DNA of 8,450 bases from Planctomycetaceae bacterium (GTDB lineage: Bacteria; Planctomycetota; Planctomycetia; Pirellulales; Thermoguttaceae). The stretch covers positions 1 to 8,450 of the forward strand of contig JAISBG010000458.1 in the NCBI GenBank assembly GCA_031266315.1, in the 5' to 3' direction. The position numbers and the translations under genes are program-made. Below, in pieces: positions 1-6,510 of the stretch. Under the pieces are notes generated by a model. It made no database searches, was not told where the DNA came from, and was given only the letters and a program-made list of their open reading frames with translations. How positions within the stretch are numbered: the first letter of the stretch is position 1; the number at the start of each line of letters is the position of its first letter.

Positions 1-31
1 AAATTTGTGTTGTACAAATTGGTACAAAAAA

Positions 32-1358
32 TTAGTTGTAAGTTGTTGTTTCTCCTCCGTTCATGGAACCCAACGCACCCCAAACACCGAAATTGGAAGG
101 TCCTCCGTCGGTATTTAGAGCCATTGGGGCACCGCTTGTTCGGGCATTGACGCTGTCGGAAAAGAATCGGACTGAACCATCCATTAAAGCACCATTAACT
201 CCGCCTGAATGTTTGCTGGTCGGTCCGGCAAGAAGATAATCGTTACCCGGATTACCACCGTTACTACATGCGGGAGCGTTGGGCGGCATAATTGTTCCGA
301 CGGCGGAAAAGTAAGCCGAACCGTCTGCCCAACGTTGCATCTGTTCCCGTTGATAAGAAGGCAAACCGGTCGTCTTGTAATTTTTTCCTGTCCCGCGAGT
401 ACCGGCACAGTCATCCGCATCAATCGTTGGAAATCCGCTATTTTCCCAATCGCTATTGTTGTCAGAGCCGGTTGCCGGTGCGCCGCTAACCGATGTGGTC
501 TGGCTTCCAATCACAACATTCGCAATCGCATAATCATCACTGCGTCCGGTTGCCATTGCCCGTTCCAGAACGCCAATGGTGTTGCTGGTTCCGTCGGTAA
601 TATCCGCCATGCTTCGCCAGACTTTACAACCAAAAACGCCGCGTGTTCGCCGGTCAGGGCGGACACCGTTGGAGGCACTGGCGGTACAAGAAACCCAATC
701 ACCCTGACAAACTCCATAATTGGAACCTTTGAGTTGACCTTCCTTACGCAAAAATCCGGTTCCGTCGGAAGGACAAAGAACCGTCTGGATATTTTTCAGC
801 CAAGGATTCGGCTGTGCAACTCCGCCAATTGTGTAAGTCGCGTTGGCACTCCATGCGTGGATAGTGGGCAATGACTTGACATTTTGGTAGAGTGCCGCCT
901 GTTCAATGAACGGGAGAATGGCAACTATCGCACTCAAACGTTCCCGATTTCCTGCAGTGGCGGAAGAGTTATCGCCGGGACCCGGAATACCGGAACAACG
1001 CGAAGGAAATGCTTGTTCGGTATCGTGGTAATTGTGAAGCGCAAGGGCGTATTGCTTCAATTGGTTTGTACATTGCATCCGTCTTGCGGCTTCCCGCGCC
1101 GCTTGCACGGCTGGCAACAAAAGAGCGATTAACACGCCAATAATCGCAATCACCACAAGAAGTTCAACAAGAGTAAAGCCGAACGGTGAAGAACGAATGA
1201 GTTGTAAGAATTTTGCGGAAAAACATTGGGAAAACCAACACTCTCCGCTCTCATTTCTTAACTCTCTCTTACATACTGCCCCCCCCCCCCTCGCTTGCCC
1301 AATTTAACATTTGGTTTTTCACCGAATTTTTCAAAACGTTTTCAACAAAGTTTTTCAT
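32..1358 (-). CDS. DUF1559 pilin-like protein, frame interrupted by a poly-G tract (probably phase-variable, OFF)
   Basis: The main frame encodes a type IV prepilin-like N-terminus ([20 protein letters not shown], Glu at +5 after the cleavage Gly), then [30 protein letters not shown] and a C-terminal H-x9-DG motif ([18 protein letters not shown]). This is the standard order of planctomycete DUF1559 proteins, which are thought to be processed by a prepilin peptidase and exposed on the cell envelope; their function is unknown. The main frame is open from 1303 to the stop at 32 but has no ATG. Its first GTG (1156) lies inside the hydrophobic segment and would lose the cleavage motif. The credible start is ATG 1358, seven bases after AAGGAA. 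From there the frame runs 23 codons into 12 G (1290-1279) and stops at TAA 1269 after 29 residues. With 11 G the two frames fuse into a 441-residue protein with cleavage after Gly60. The family assignment is secure. The phase-variation reading is inference; a homopolymer sequencing error is the alternative. Confidence 0.85.
1279..1290 (-). repeat. Homopolymeric G12 tract in the 5' coding region
   Basis: Twelve consecutive C on the plus strand are twelve G in the sense strand of the DUF1559 gene. The tract begins with the last base of codon 23 (GAG) counted from ATG 1358. With 12 G the frame ends in a Gly run, Ser, Met and TAA. With 11 or 14 G it continues into the DUF1559 frame. Tracts this long are prone to slipped-strand mispairing and are the classic basis of ON/OFF switching in other bacteria. 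Confidence 0.9.
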
Positions 1359-1365
1359 CGTTGTG

Positions 1366-1371
1366 TTCCTT
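1366..1371 (-). promoter_or_regulatory. Ribosome binding site AAGGAA of the DUF1559 gene
   Basis: AAGGAA lies seven bases (CACAACG) before ATG 1358. It is the only clear Shine-Dalgarno site among the genes here and decides the start codon: it places translation initiation upstream of the poly-G tract rather than at the internal GTG. Confidence 0.75.
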
Positions 1372-1460
1372 ATTTTATAAAGTTTCATTGAAGTAATCGC
1401 GAAACATTTACCGCAAAACAATACGGCAAAAAATATGTATCGCCATTGAATGAGATATAA

Positions 1461-1489
1461 AGTATATGTTAAACAAAGACGGATGTCAA
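1461..1489 (-). promoter_or_regulatory. Sigma70-type promoter of the DUF1559 gene
   Basis: On the minus strand a perfect -35 hexamer TTGACA (1489-1484) is followed by exactly 17 bases and the -10 hexamer TATACT (1466-1461). Transcription should start near 1454, giving a 5' UTR of about 96 bases before ATG 1358. The leader holds a small possible hairpin, TTGCCG paired with CGGTAA around a 10-base loop, with one G-U pair; I cannot assign a function to it. The promoter quality argues that the interrupted gene is still under selection and not a dead remnant. Confidence 0.8.
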
Positions 1490-1524
1490 GAGAAATCTTT
1501 CTTTTTGGAGAAAATGTTGTTGTT

Positions 1525-1656
1525 TTAGAATTTTAGAGTCATCACCAACAGGCGGGTTTTAAGTTTTGCCGATTCGAAATATCCGGCGTCGATTTGAACC
1601 GCCAGAGAACCGGCAAACTGTCCTTCTGTAATTTCGAATGGTTTATTTGTATCAAT
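1525..1656 (-). pseudogene. C-terminal remnant of an unidentified gene
   Basis: Between a TGA at 1657-1659 and a TAA at 1525-1527 the minus strand reads 43 codons, starting IDTNKPFEITEGQFAGS and ending ESAKLKTRLLVMTLKF. Codon use and amino-acid pattern look like real protein: alternating hydrophobic residues and a basic/hydrophobic tail. There is no start codon near the 5' end and no ribosome binding site. The simplest reading is the tail of a gene whose 5' part was lost, with repeat DNA and the Rpn gene now lying upstream. I do not recognise the family. A chance ORF cannot be excluded at this length. Confidence 0.4.
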
Positions 1657-1660
1657 TCAC

Positions 1661-1676
1661 AGAACTATTAACTATA
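1661..1676. repeat. Heptad repeat tract (GAACTAT TAACTAT)
   Basis: Two adjacent 7-mers of the type NNACTAT lie between the 43-codon remnant and the debris next to the Rpn gene. It is one of several 7-nt-periodic tracts in this window. Confidence 0.45.
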
Positions 1677-1766
1677 AAAAATATTCTTTCGCCCCGCAAT
1701 GGTAAGGCATAACAATTCGTCGTAACACCTCAGATTATTACGTAATTCTTCACTATCAACTATCAT
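1668..1766 (-). CDS. Possible 32-residue ORF overlapping the Rpn gene stop (ATGA)
   Basis: The ATG at 1766 overlaps the TGA stop of the upstream Rpn gene in the sequence ATGA, the usual geometry of translational coupling. The ORF reads MIVDSEELRNNLRCYDELLC and continues to GRKNIFYS before TAA at 1668. Both its first codons and its last ones fall in degenerate 7-nt repeat DNA (ACTATCAACTAT type), so the overlap may be accidental. No domain or membrane segment is visible. I list it because of the junction geometry; it may equally be a fragment of a dispersed intergenic repeat. Confidence 0.2.
   Translation of the reverse strand: MIVDSEELRNNLRCYDELLCLTIAGRKNIFYS
1748..1766. repeat. Heptad repeat at the 3' end of the Rpn gene
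   Basis: TCACTAT CAACTAT follows the 7-nt pattern seen at other junctions and abuts the stop codon of the Rpn gene (TGA at 1765-1763). The repeat therefore begins essentially where the gene ends. Confidence 0.45.
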
Positions 1767-2788
1767 CGAAGAGTTTTGGAAAATTCGTCCAATGTCCGGC
1801 TTTCAAAAACATCGAAAACCAACGAATCCAATGCAATCGGATCTATCATTCGACGAATTGAGGATTCTATGTTTTTAGGAACAGTGGTAAACCGCTTTCG
1901 CAATACTGCCAAAACGACATCTTGTTTACCTTCTATTCTGCCTTTTACTTCGCCTTCCATTCTGGCTTCATCGAAAATTGTTGTAGTCATATCTTCAGTC
2001 CTTTCGTGAAAAATAGGGGTTAATGCGTCATAAACCGCTTCGATTTCCAACCGTTTACCACGCGCGGCGAAAACCTTAGCAACAAGATCAAGAACATCTT
2101 TCGCAACGATAATCTTTAGTTTGTCATCGGTGATTTCGGAAATCGGAAGCATTGCTTCGGCAAACTCGTCTTCATGTCCTTCGGTCATCTTTTTCAGAAT
2201 GCCCATCCCGATACGTGTTACTGCTTCGCCGTGTAAATCCGCCATATCAAACGCCGGTAAATCCACAACATCATAAGGAACTTTCGGAGCATAGCCAATG
2301 GGTTGACCGTTTGCATCTTTCGGTAGCCGATCAGTGAATTGCGGATAAGGTCTGTGATACGGTTTCATACCGGTTCGGATAACAAGGAAATAAATTGCCG
2401 ACAGGATTTTTTTCCCTTCTTTGATTTCCGCACGCCAGATCGCTCCGGCAAAACTATACAAACGAACAGGCAAATCGTCAAGTGAACCTCCGGCATGTTC
2501 GAGCAAAACAACCGTTTTGAGCCCCGAACCGCCCTTAATCGGGCAGAAAAACGCCAAGTCCGTAATCTGCTCAACGCCTTTTTCGCCGATGAAATGGGTT
2601 GGAGAAGGCGAAATATTCGCCAAATCAATACTTTGGACAAACTTCGGATCGGCATAATTCCACAAGAAATCCGCAAAAACAAACGCCATTCCGAAAATAT
2701 TTTTAGCAAATACATCATAAATATTGCCCGGATGTTGTGGATTGGGCGAGTTCGGAGATTGTTCAGGGTTGTTAATTGAGGCAGTCAT
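1763..2788 (-). CDS. Rpn/YhgA-like PD-(D/E)XK nuclease ('transposase_31' family)
   Basis: A 341-residue soluble protein that resembles the Rpn recombination-promoting nuclease family. Characterised members cut DNA and stimulate RecA-independent recombination; many are tied to mobile DNA or phage defence. Residues 22-120 form the nuclease-like core: an N-terminal YDVFAKNIFG segment, then QITDLAF (D77) and TVVLLEHAG (E97), spaced as the family's Asp and Glu. The third catalytic position, usually Gln or Lys (EHQ/EHK), is Ala99 here, so activity is doubtful. LSAIYFLVIRTG near 129-140 matches the hydrophobic strand that follows in the family. Residues about 270-341 (EGEVKGRIEGK, then LRKRF and a helical tail ending ESRTLDEFSKTL) look like the DUF4351-type tail found on such proteins. 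Pro/Asn-rich residues 5-20 are low complexity. No Shine-Dalgarno site precedes the ATG; a TATAAT box sits only eight bases upstream. Flanking repeats suggest a mobile neighbourhood. Confidence 0.75.
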   Translation of the reverse strand: MTASINNPEQSPNSPNPQHPGNIYDVFAKNIFGMAFVFADFLWNYADPKFVQSIDLANISPSPTHFIGEKGVEQITDLAFFCPIKGGSGLKTVVLLEHAGGSLDDLPVRLYSFAGAIWRAEIKEGKKILSAIYFLVIRTGMKPYHRPYPQFTDRLPKDANGQPIGYAPKVPYDVVDLPAFDMADLHGEAVTRIGMGILKKMTEGHEDEFAEAMLPISEITDDKLKIIVAKDVLDLVAKVFAARGKRLEIEAVYDALTPIFHERTEDMTTTIFDEARMEGEVKGRIEGKQDVVLAVLRKRFTTVPKNIESSIRRMIDPIALDSLVFDVFESRTLDEFSKTLR

Positions 2789-2796
2789 AATTGGAG

Positions 2797-2802
2797 ATTA
2801 TA
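2797..2802 (-). promoter_or_regulatory. Candidate -10 box giving a nearly leaderless Rpn mRNA
   Basis: TATAAT is read on the minus strand from 2802 to 2797, leaving eight bases before ATG 2788. Transcription would start at about 2790-2791, so the mRNA would begin within a few bases of the start codon. I see no good -35 hexamer at 16-18 bases. The absence of any Shine-Dalgarno site fits leaderless translation. This is a motif-only call. Confidence 0.35.
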
Positions 2803-2823
2803 CCTTGCATATCGGTTTTTTAC

Positions 2824-2844
2824 TGGTGAATAATGAATAGTGAA
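2824..2844. repeat. Heptad repeat tract (TGGTGAA TAATGAA TAGTGAA)
   Basis: Three consecutive 7-mers lie upstream of the Rpn gene, in the opposite orientation to the ACTAT-type tracts found at gene 3' ends. The 129-bp inverted-repeat element begins ten bases further on. Confidence 0.45.
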
Positions 2845-2853
2845 GTAACAGTA

Positions 2854-2982
2854 GGCAACTTCTAAAAATCTTTACAAAGATTTATTTTTTGACAAGATAT
2901 ACATGACTTACCGGATTTTATTTGATTTTTTATCATGTAAATTCTGTAAATCCTGTCAAAAAATAGGTTTTTAGAAGTTGCC
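2854..2982. repeat. 129-bp element with perfect 15-bp terminal inverted repeats (MITE-like)
   Basis: GGCAACTTCTAAAAA (2854-2868) is the exact reverse complement of TTTTTAGAAGTTGCC (2968-2982). A second nested pair follows: TATTTTTTGACA (2883-2894) with TGTCAAAAAATA (2954-2965), and an inner ACATGA/TCATGT pair. The whole element can fold as a long interrupted hairpin. It is AT-rich and holds no ORF. I see no clear target-site duplication (flanks CAGTA and GGTAG). It lies between the permease stop and the Rpn start, embedded in heptad-repeat DNA. A non-autonomous mobile element or a large dispersed palindrome is likely; a terminator is less likely because the stems are AT-rich and far apart. 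Confidence 0.65.
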
Positions 2983-3003
2983 GGTAGTTGTAAATTGCTT
3001 GTG

Positions 3004-3045
3004 TAACTATTGATTTTGATTTTCCACTATTCACTATAAACTAAA
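3004..3045. repeat. Heptad repeat tract at the 3' end of the permease gene
   Basis: Six consecutive degenerate 7-mers (TAACTAT, TGATTTT, GATTTTC, CACTATT, CACTATA, AACTAAA) fill the space directly after the permease stop at 3047. The 7-base phase holds over 42 bases although the sequence varies. Confidence 0.55.
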
Positions 3046-3046
3046 T

Positions 3047-6000
3047 TTATCTTTCTTGCAATAATTTTGATGTTTCGGTACGTCCGGCGGTGATAGCGGG
3101 ACCGGTAGCGGCGAGGAAACACAATAAGAGCATAACGATAAAACCAATTGAAAGCCAGTAAACCGGAATTGTCAATGGAGAAACAAATCCGCCGAAAAAC
3201 GAAACGTATCGCATCAACCCGATAAAACACCAACCGCCAATAATCCCAAAACCGAGACTGATCACAATGGCGGCAAGAGAAATCAAAAGTGCTTCGGCAA
3301 GAATTAAACGAATCAAACCGAAACGTGTTACGCCAAGACTTCGCAACACGCCCAATTCAAATCGCCGCGTCCGCACCGATGCCGCAATCGTTCCCATCAT
3401 ACCGATAGACGAAATCGCCAGCAAAATCAACGGCATTTTGGCTGCCGCTTGAATCACCTGATCGGCACGGCTATTGACGCGGTCCGTCAAATATTCACGT
3501 GAACTCACTTTGACCATTGGTCGATTGGTCGCGGCAAGCGGTGTGAGATTTTGATTTTCCGTTTTCCATTTTCCGTTTTCCACGAATTTTTGTAACGACT
3601 CTTCTAAGTCCATATCGGAAACGGTTGGTTTCTTTTTGGCATCCAAGGTTCGGTCAAACCAAAAGTAAGCGGCATCTTTTAAGCGGAAATCGTTTTTCAC
3701 GGTTTCGTAAGGCGAAAGGAGCAACGCGCCGGAACGATAACCGCGTTTTCGTACACCGCTGATTTTTGCCATCCAGAGCCAGCCGGGAATGGAGACAACA
3801 CCGCAAACTTCGTATTCAACGATTTCTTCGTTTCCGTTACCGAATCCGCCGCGTCCGCGACTTCCACGTCCGCCGCCCATTCCCATTCCTCCGCCGCCGA
3901 AACCTCCGCCGAATCCGGCTAGAGGGGCGTTGCCGAGTTCACGTTCAGGTGTAACAGCAATTTCCGGCTCTGGTGTTGTTTCGTTTGTTGCGTTAATTTC
4001 GGCATTGCCACGTCCGCGACCTCCGCGTCCGCCGTCGCCGAAACCTCCGCCGAATCCGGCTGGAGGGGCGTTGCCGAGTTCACGTTCAGGTGTAACGGCA
4101 ACTTCCGACTCTGGTGTTGTTTCGCTTGTTGCGTTAATTTCAGCGTTGCCGCGTCCGCGACTTCCGCGTCCGCCGCCCATTCCCATTCCTCCGCCGCCGA
4201 AACCACCGCCGAACCCGCCGCGCGGAATGTCGGACGGGATAACCAGTTCCAATTTGTCGCCGACATGCAAACCTGCACGGAACGCAAACGAATCAGGAAT
4301 AATACAATATCGACCGCCTGTTTTTAGTTTTTCCAACGCGGACGACAATGTTCCTTCCTGAAAATCAACTTGAACAAGCGGTCGGCTTCCGTCTGCCTGT
4401 TTTTCAAACGCTTTGTCAATATCAATTCCAAACACCACCGCGCCGGCACCGGCTTGCATTGCCGGAAGTCCGTTTGTTAAAAAGCGTTCGGATTGTCGTT
4501 GCGAAAATCTTGGTTGTTCCAGCGCAACCGGCAAAAACCGTTCGGAGTCCACACCCGGCAATTTCCGAACCGTTTCAATTTCCTCAAACGGAATTCCTTC
4601 CGGCAAAACTGTTACAATTGTATTGGGCAACGTTTTTGAATGAGTGTACGGAACAAGCATTGAGTAGCCGGATATTTCGAGGAACGAATAAACACCCAAA
4701 CCGACACAAAGAGCAATTGTTGTACCGAGTGTCCGCCAAAGGTTACTGCTCAGTTGATTGGCGAGAAGTTCTTTGCGTACACAAAGTAAACGGGCAACAA
4801 GCGGGGTCAGAAAAAGTTCGACCAGCAGAATCATTGCCGGAGCCAAGAGAACACAACCGGCAAGTTGTGTCGGCAAACCGACGTAAGTGTACAAAAATTG
4901 GCGGAGTTCGGCTCCTTTGGCAATCCCTTCGTGATAGGTAATGATAGGATTAAGTGTGAGGAGTATTGCGCCGATGATTCCTGAGAGTACAAACCAATTT
5001 TTTCGTACAGAAACGGCGTAACCGCGATTCATTCCTTCGAGCGGATTGATTCGTGCGCCGCGCCACGCCGGAAAGATTGCCGCGAGCAAGGAACCGACCA
5101 ATGCCGCAATTCCGGCTGTTGTAACAGCGGTCATACCAAGCGTAATTGTTTTGCCGCCGCCGCCGAACACTTCCGGCTGTAACCAAACCGTTAGTTGCAG
5201 AATAAGCCAACCGGCAACCATACCGCCGACCCAACCGAAAAGACAAAGTATCACACTTTCACCGAAAACCAGAAACGCAATTTTCCATCGCGGCATTCCG
5301 ATAGTTCGGAGCATAGCGAACATTCGTGTTCGCTCGCTAATTCCCATGCTGAGTGTTGTGAAAACGATTAAAATGGAAACGAGAGTGGAAAAGATAATAA
5401 TTGAATTAAGCGATGCCGCTCCGCCCATCAATCCGCCCGGACCGCCGCGTCCTCTGTTACGATTTAAACCTTCCTGAATATCGTCCGCGTCCATGAACCG
5501 CATATAAATTCCTTCCGACTGAAGCCGTGCGTCCCATGTTTCTTTGAACTGTTTGATGTTCGCGCCTTCACGAAGCCGTACATAAACATAATCGATACGT
5601 TTGGGTTCACCTTCCGGCGGCGGACTGATTTTTTCCGCTGTTTTCATGGAAACGTACACCGCTCCGACTGCCGGACTCACTCCGCCCATTCCCATTCCTC
5701 CGCCGAAGAGTTTTTGTTCAACAAGTCCGACGATTTTAATTTCGTACTCATTTGTGTCGATACGGCAAATAACACTGTCACCGATTTTAACGGGTTCTTC
5801 CTCTTCGCCCCAGATTCCTAAACCTGTGGCGGCGGCGGTTCCCATGACGCCTTCCATGATTATTGGGTCAGCGGTTGGGGTGTCGGCAAACCAACGTCCT
5901 TCTTCAAGTTCAAACGGTGATTCTACGGTATCAATACCGACAATCGCGGGACTTTGCATTGGAATCCCGGTACCGGCACGCTGACGGCGTAACGCGCTGC

Positions 6001-6367
6001 GTTCATCGGTTTTTTTTGCCATTGTGTTACGAATTTGACGTGCCGCATCAACACGCATGACCAGATCGTTAGCGCGGAGTTCCGTGATAACGGATTCGGG
6101 AAACGATAATCGCATCGGCATTAACATTGGCGGTGCGCCGGCTGAAACCGGTGAAGCGGTGTTGGGATTCCGTTGCGGAATCATGGCAACCTGATAATGT
6201 CCGAGATAATTTTCTCCGTCCTGATCGAACTGGAGTAACATTAAATCGATACTGCCGATAAGCCAAACAATCATACACGACATCGCAATTGTTGCCGCAA
6301 CCGCCAACGAAATCCGCGCCCGATGATACCACGCTTCCCGAAATATAAGTTTAATCAACAAAGCCAT
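3047..6367 (-). CDS. ABC transporter permease with two FtsX domains and a Gly/Arg-rich tandem repeat
   Basis: A 1106-residue inner-membrane protein of the MacB/FtsX-type permease group. Residues 5-45 hold the first membrane segment (after LIKLIFREAWYHRARIS), then a MacB-like extracytoplasmic domain to about 315. The first FtsX domain is about 320-445, with membrane segments near 322-342, 363-392 and 410-432 and the typical ERTRMFAMLRTIGMPRWKI loop. More hydrophobic segments follow near 457-475, 498-528 and 545-570. A second extracytoplasmic domain spans about 575-970, and a second FtsX domain about 975-1100 (RTRRFELGVLRSLGVTR loop). Such permeases work mechanically with a cytoplasmic ATPase to extrude lipoproteins, peptides or drugs; the substrate here is unknown. 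The partner ATPase is the next gene upstream. Residues about 717-845 are a GFGGG/RGRG repeat unusual for the family. No Shine-Dalgarno site precedes ATG 6367; this start is supported by the basic/hydrophobic N-terminus typical of FtsX permeases. Confidence 0.88.
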   Translation of the reverse strand: MALLIKLIFREAWYHRARISLAVAATIAMSCMIVWLIGSIDLMLLQFDQDGENYLGHYQVAMIPQRNPNTASPVSAGAPPMLMPMRLSFPESVITELRANDLVMRVDAARQIRNTMAKKTDERSALRRQRAGTGIPMQSPAIVGIDTVESPFELEEGRWFADTPTADPIIMEGVMGTAAATGLGIWGEEEEPVKIGDSVICRIDTNEYEIKIVGLVEQKLFGGGMGMGGVSPAVGAVYVSMKTAEKISPPPEGEPKRIDYVYVRLREGANIKQFKETWDARLQSEGIYMRFMDADDIQEGLNRNRGRGGPGGLMGGAASLNSIIIFSTLVSILIVFTTLSMGISERTRMFAMLRTIGMPRWKIAFLVFGESVILCLFGWVGGMVAGWLILQLTVWLQPEVFGGGGKTITLGMTAVTTAGIAALVGSLLAAIFPAWRGARINPLEGMNRGYAVSVRKNWFVLSGIIGAILLTLNPIITYHEGIAKGAELRQFLYTYVGLPTQLAGCVLLAPAMILLVELFLTPLVARLLCVRKELLANQLSSNLWRTLGTTIALCVGLGVYSFLEISGYSMLVPYTHSKTLPNTIVTVLPEGIPFEEIETVRKLPGVDSERFLPVALEQPRFSQRQSERFLTNGLPAMQAGAGAVVFGIDIDKAFEKQADGSRPLVQVDFQEGTLSSALEKLKTGGRYCIIPDSFAFRAGLHVGDKLELVIPSDIPRGGFGGGFGGGGMGMGGGRGSRGRGNAEINATSETTPESEVAVTPERELGNAPPAGFGGGFGDGGRGGRGRGNAEINATNETTPEPEIAVTPERELGNAPLAGFGGGFGGGGMGMGGGRGSRGRGGFGNGNEEIVEYEVCGVVSIPGWLWMAKISGVRKRGYRSGALLLSPYETVKNDFRLKDAAYFWFDRTLDAKKKPTVSDMDLEESLQKFVENGKWKTENQNLTPLAATNRPMVKVSSREYLTDRVNSRADQVIQAAAKMPLILLAISSIGMMGTIAASVRTRRFELGVLRSLGVTRFGLIRLILAEALLISLAAIVISLGFGIIGGWCFIGLMRYVSFFGGFVSPLTIPVYWLSIGFIVMLLLCFLAATGPAITAGRTETSKLLQER
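3554..3581 (-). repeat. Four tandem heptamers inside the permease coding region
   Basis: The plus strand reads ATTTTCC GTTTTCC ATTTTCC GTTTTCC (GGAAAAY on the gene strand). It encodes part of ENGKWKTENQN just before the second FtsX domain. Gain or loss of one 7-base unit would shift the frame and remove that domain. The units resemble intergenic tract sequence after the same gene (GATTTTGATTTTCC). Confidence 0.7.
3841..4221 (-). repeat. Intragenic tandem repeat encoding GFGGG...RGRG...ATPERELGNAP-type units
   Basis: Within the permease gene a unit made of a Gly-rich part (GFGGGFGGGGMGMGGGRGSR), a Ser/Thr/Glu part (INAT.ETTPE.E.AVTPERE) and LGNAP occurs as a 53-residue copy, a 47-residue copy and a third copy cut after the Gly-rich part. 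The two GTTGCCGAGTTCACG landmarks (3929 and 4070, plus strand) are 141 bases apart, exactly 47 codons. The frame is preserved for any copy number, so length can vary without loss of function. Confidence 0.85.
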
Positions 6368-6377
6368 TTTAATTTAG

Positions 6378-6450
6378 TTAATAATTAATAGTGAATAGTT
6401 AGTAATGAATGGTTAGTAGTAATAGTTAATAGAGTAATAGTAAATAGTAC
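6378..6450. repeat. Heptad repeat tract between ATPase and permease (TAGT-type)
   Basis: Plus-strand units such as TAATAGT, GAATAGT, TAGTAAT, GAATGGT, TAATAGT and AAATAGT run with 7-base spacing and a few slips through most of the 130-bp gap between the two ABC genes. Polarity is opposite to the adjacent ACTAT-type tract at 6475-6510. Confidence 0.55.
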
Positions 6451-6474
6451 GCTACAGTAAATTACCCGCTTGCG

Positions 6475-6510
6475 AACTATCCACTATCAACTTTCCACTA
6501 TCCACTAATT
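6475..6510. repeat. Heptad repeat tract at the 3' end of the ABC ATPase gene
   Basis: AACTATC CACTATC AACTTTC CACTATC CACTAAT runs in phase across the ATPase stop codon (TAG at 6500-6498), so the last codons (Ser-Gly-stop) are part of the repeat. It is complementary in kind to the tract at 6378-6450, and the two can fold back on each other in the mRNA. Confidence 0.55.

Noticed and set aside
10..27. TTGTAC...GTACAA hairpin after the DUF1559 stop as a terminator
   Set aside because: Only a 6-bp AT-rich stem and no T run on the minus-strand side.
209..874. Long plus-strand ORF opposite the DUF1559 gene
   Set aside because: Shadow of the minus-strand coding sequence; Cys/Arg-rich and without family features.
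3789..4941. Plus-strand ORFs of 190 and 197 codons opposite the permease gene
   Set aside because: Pro/Arg-rich or basic translations arise from the antisense of Gly-rich and hydrophobic codons; the permease frame is clearly the real one.
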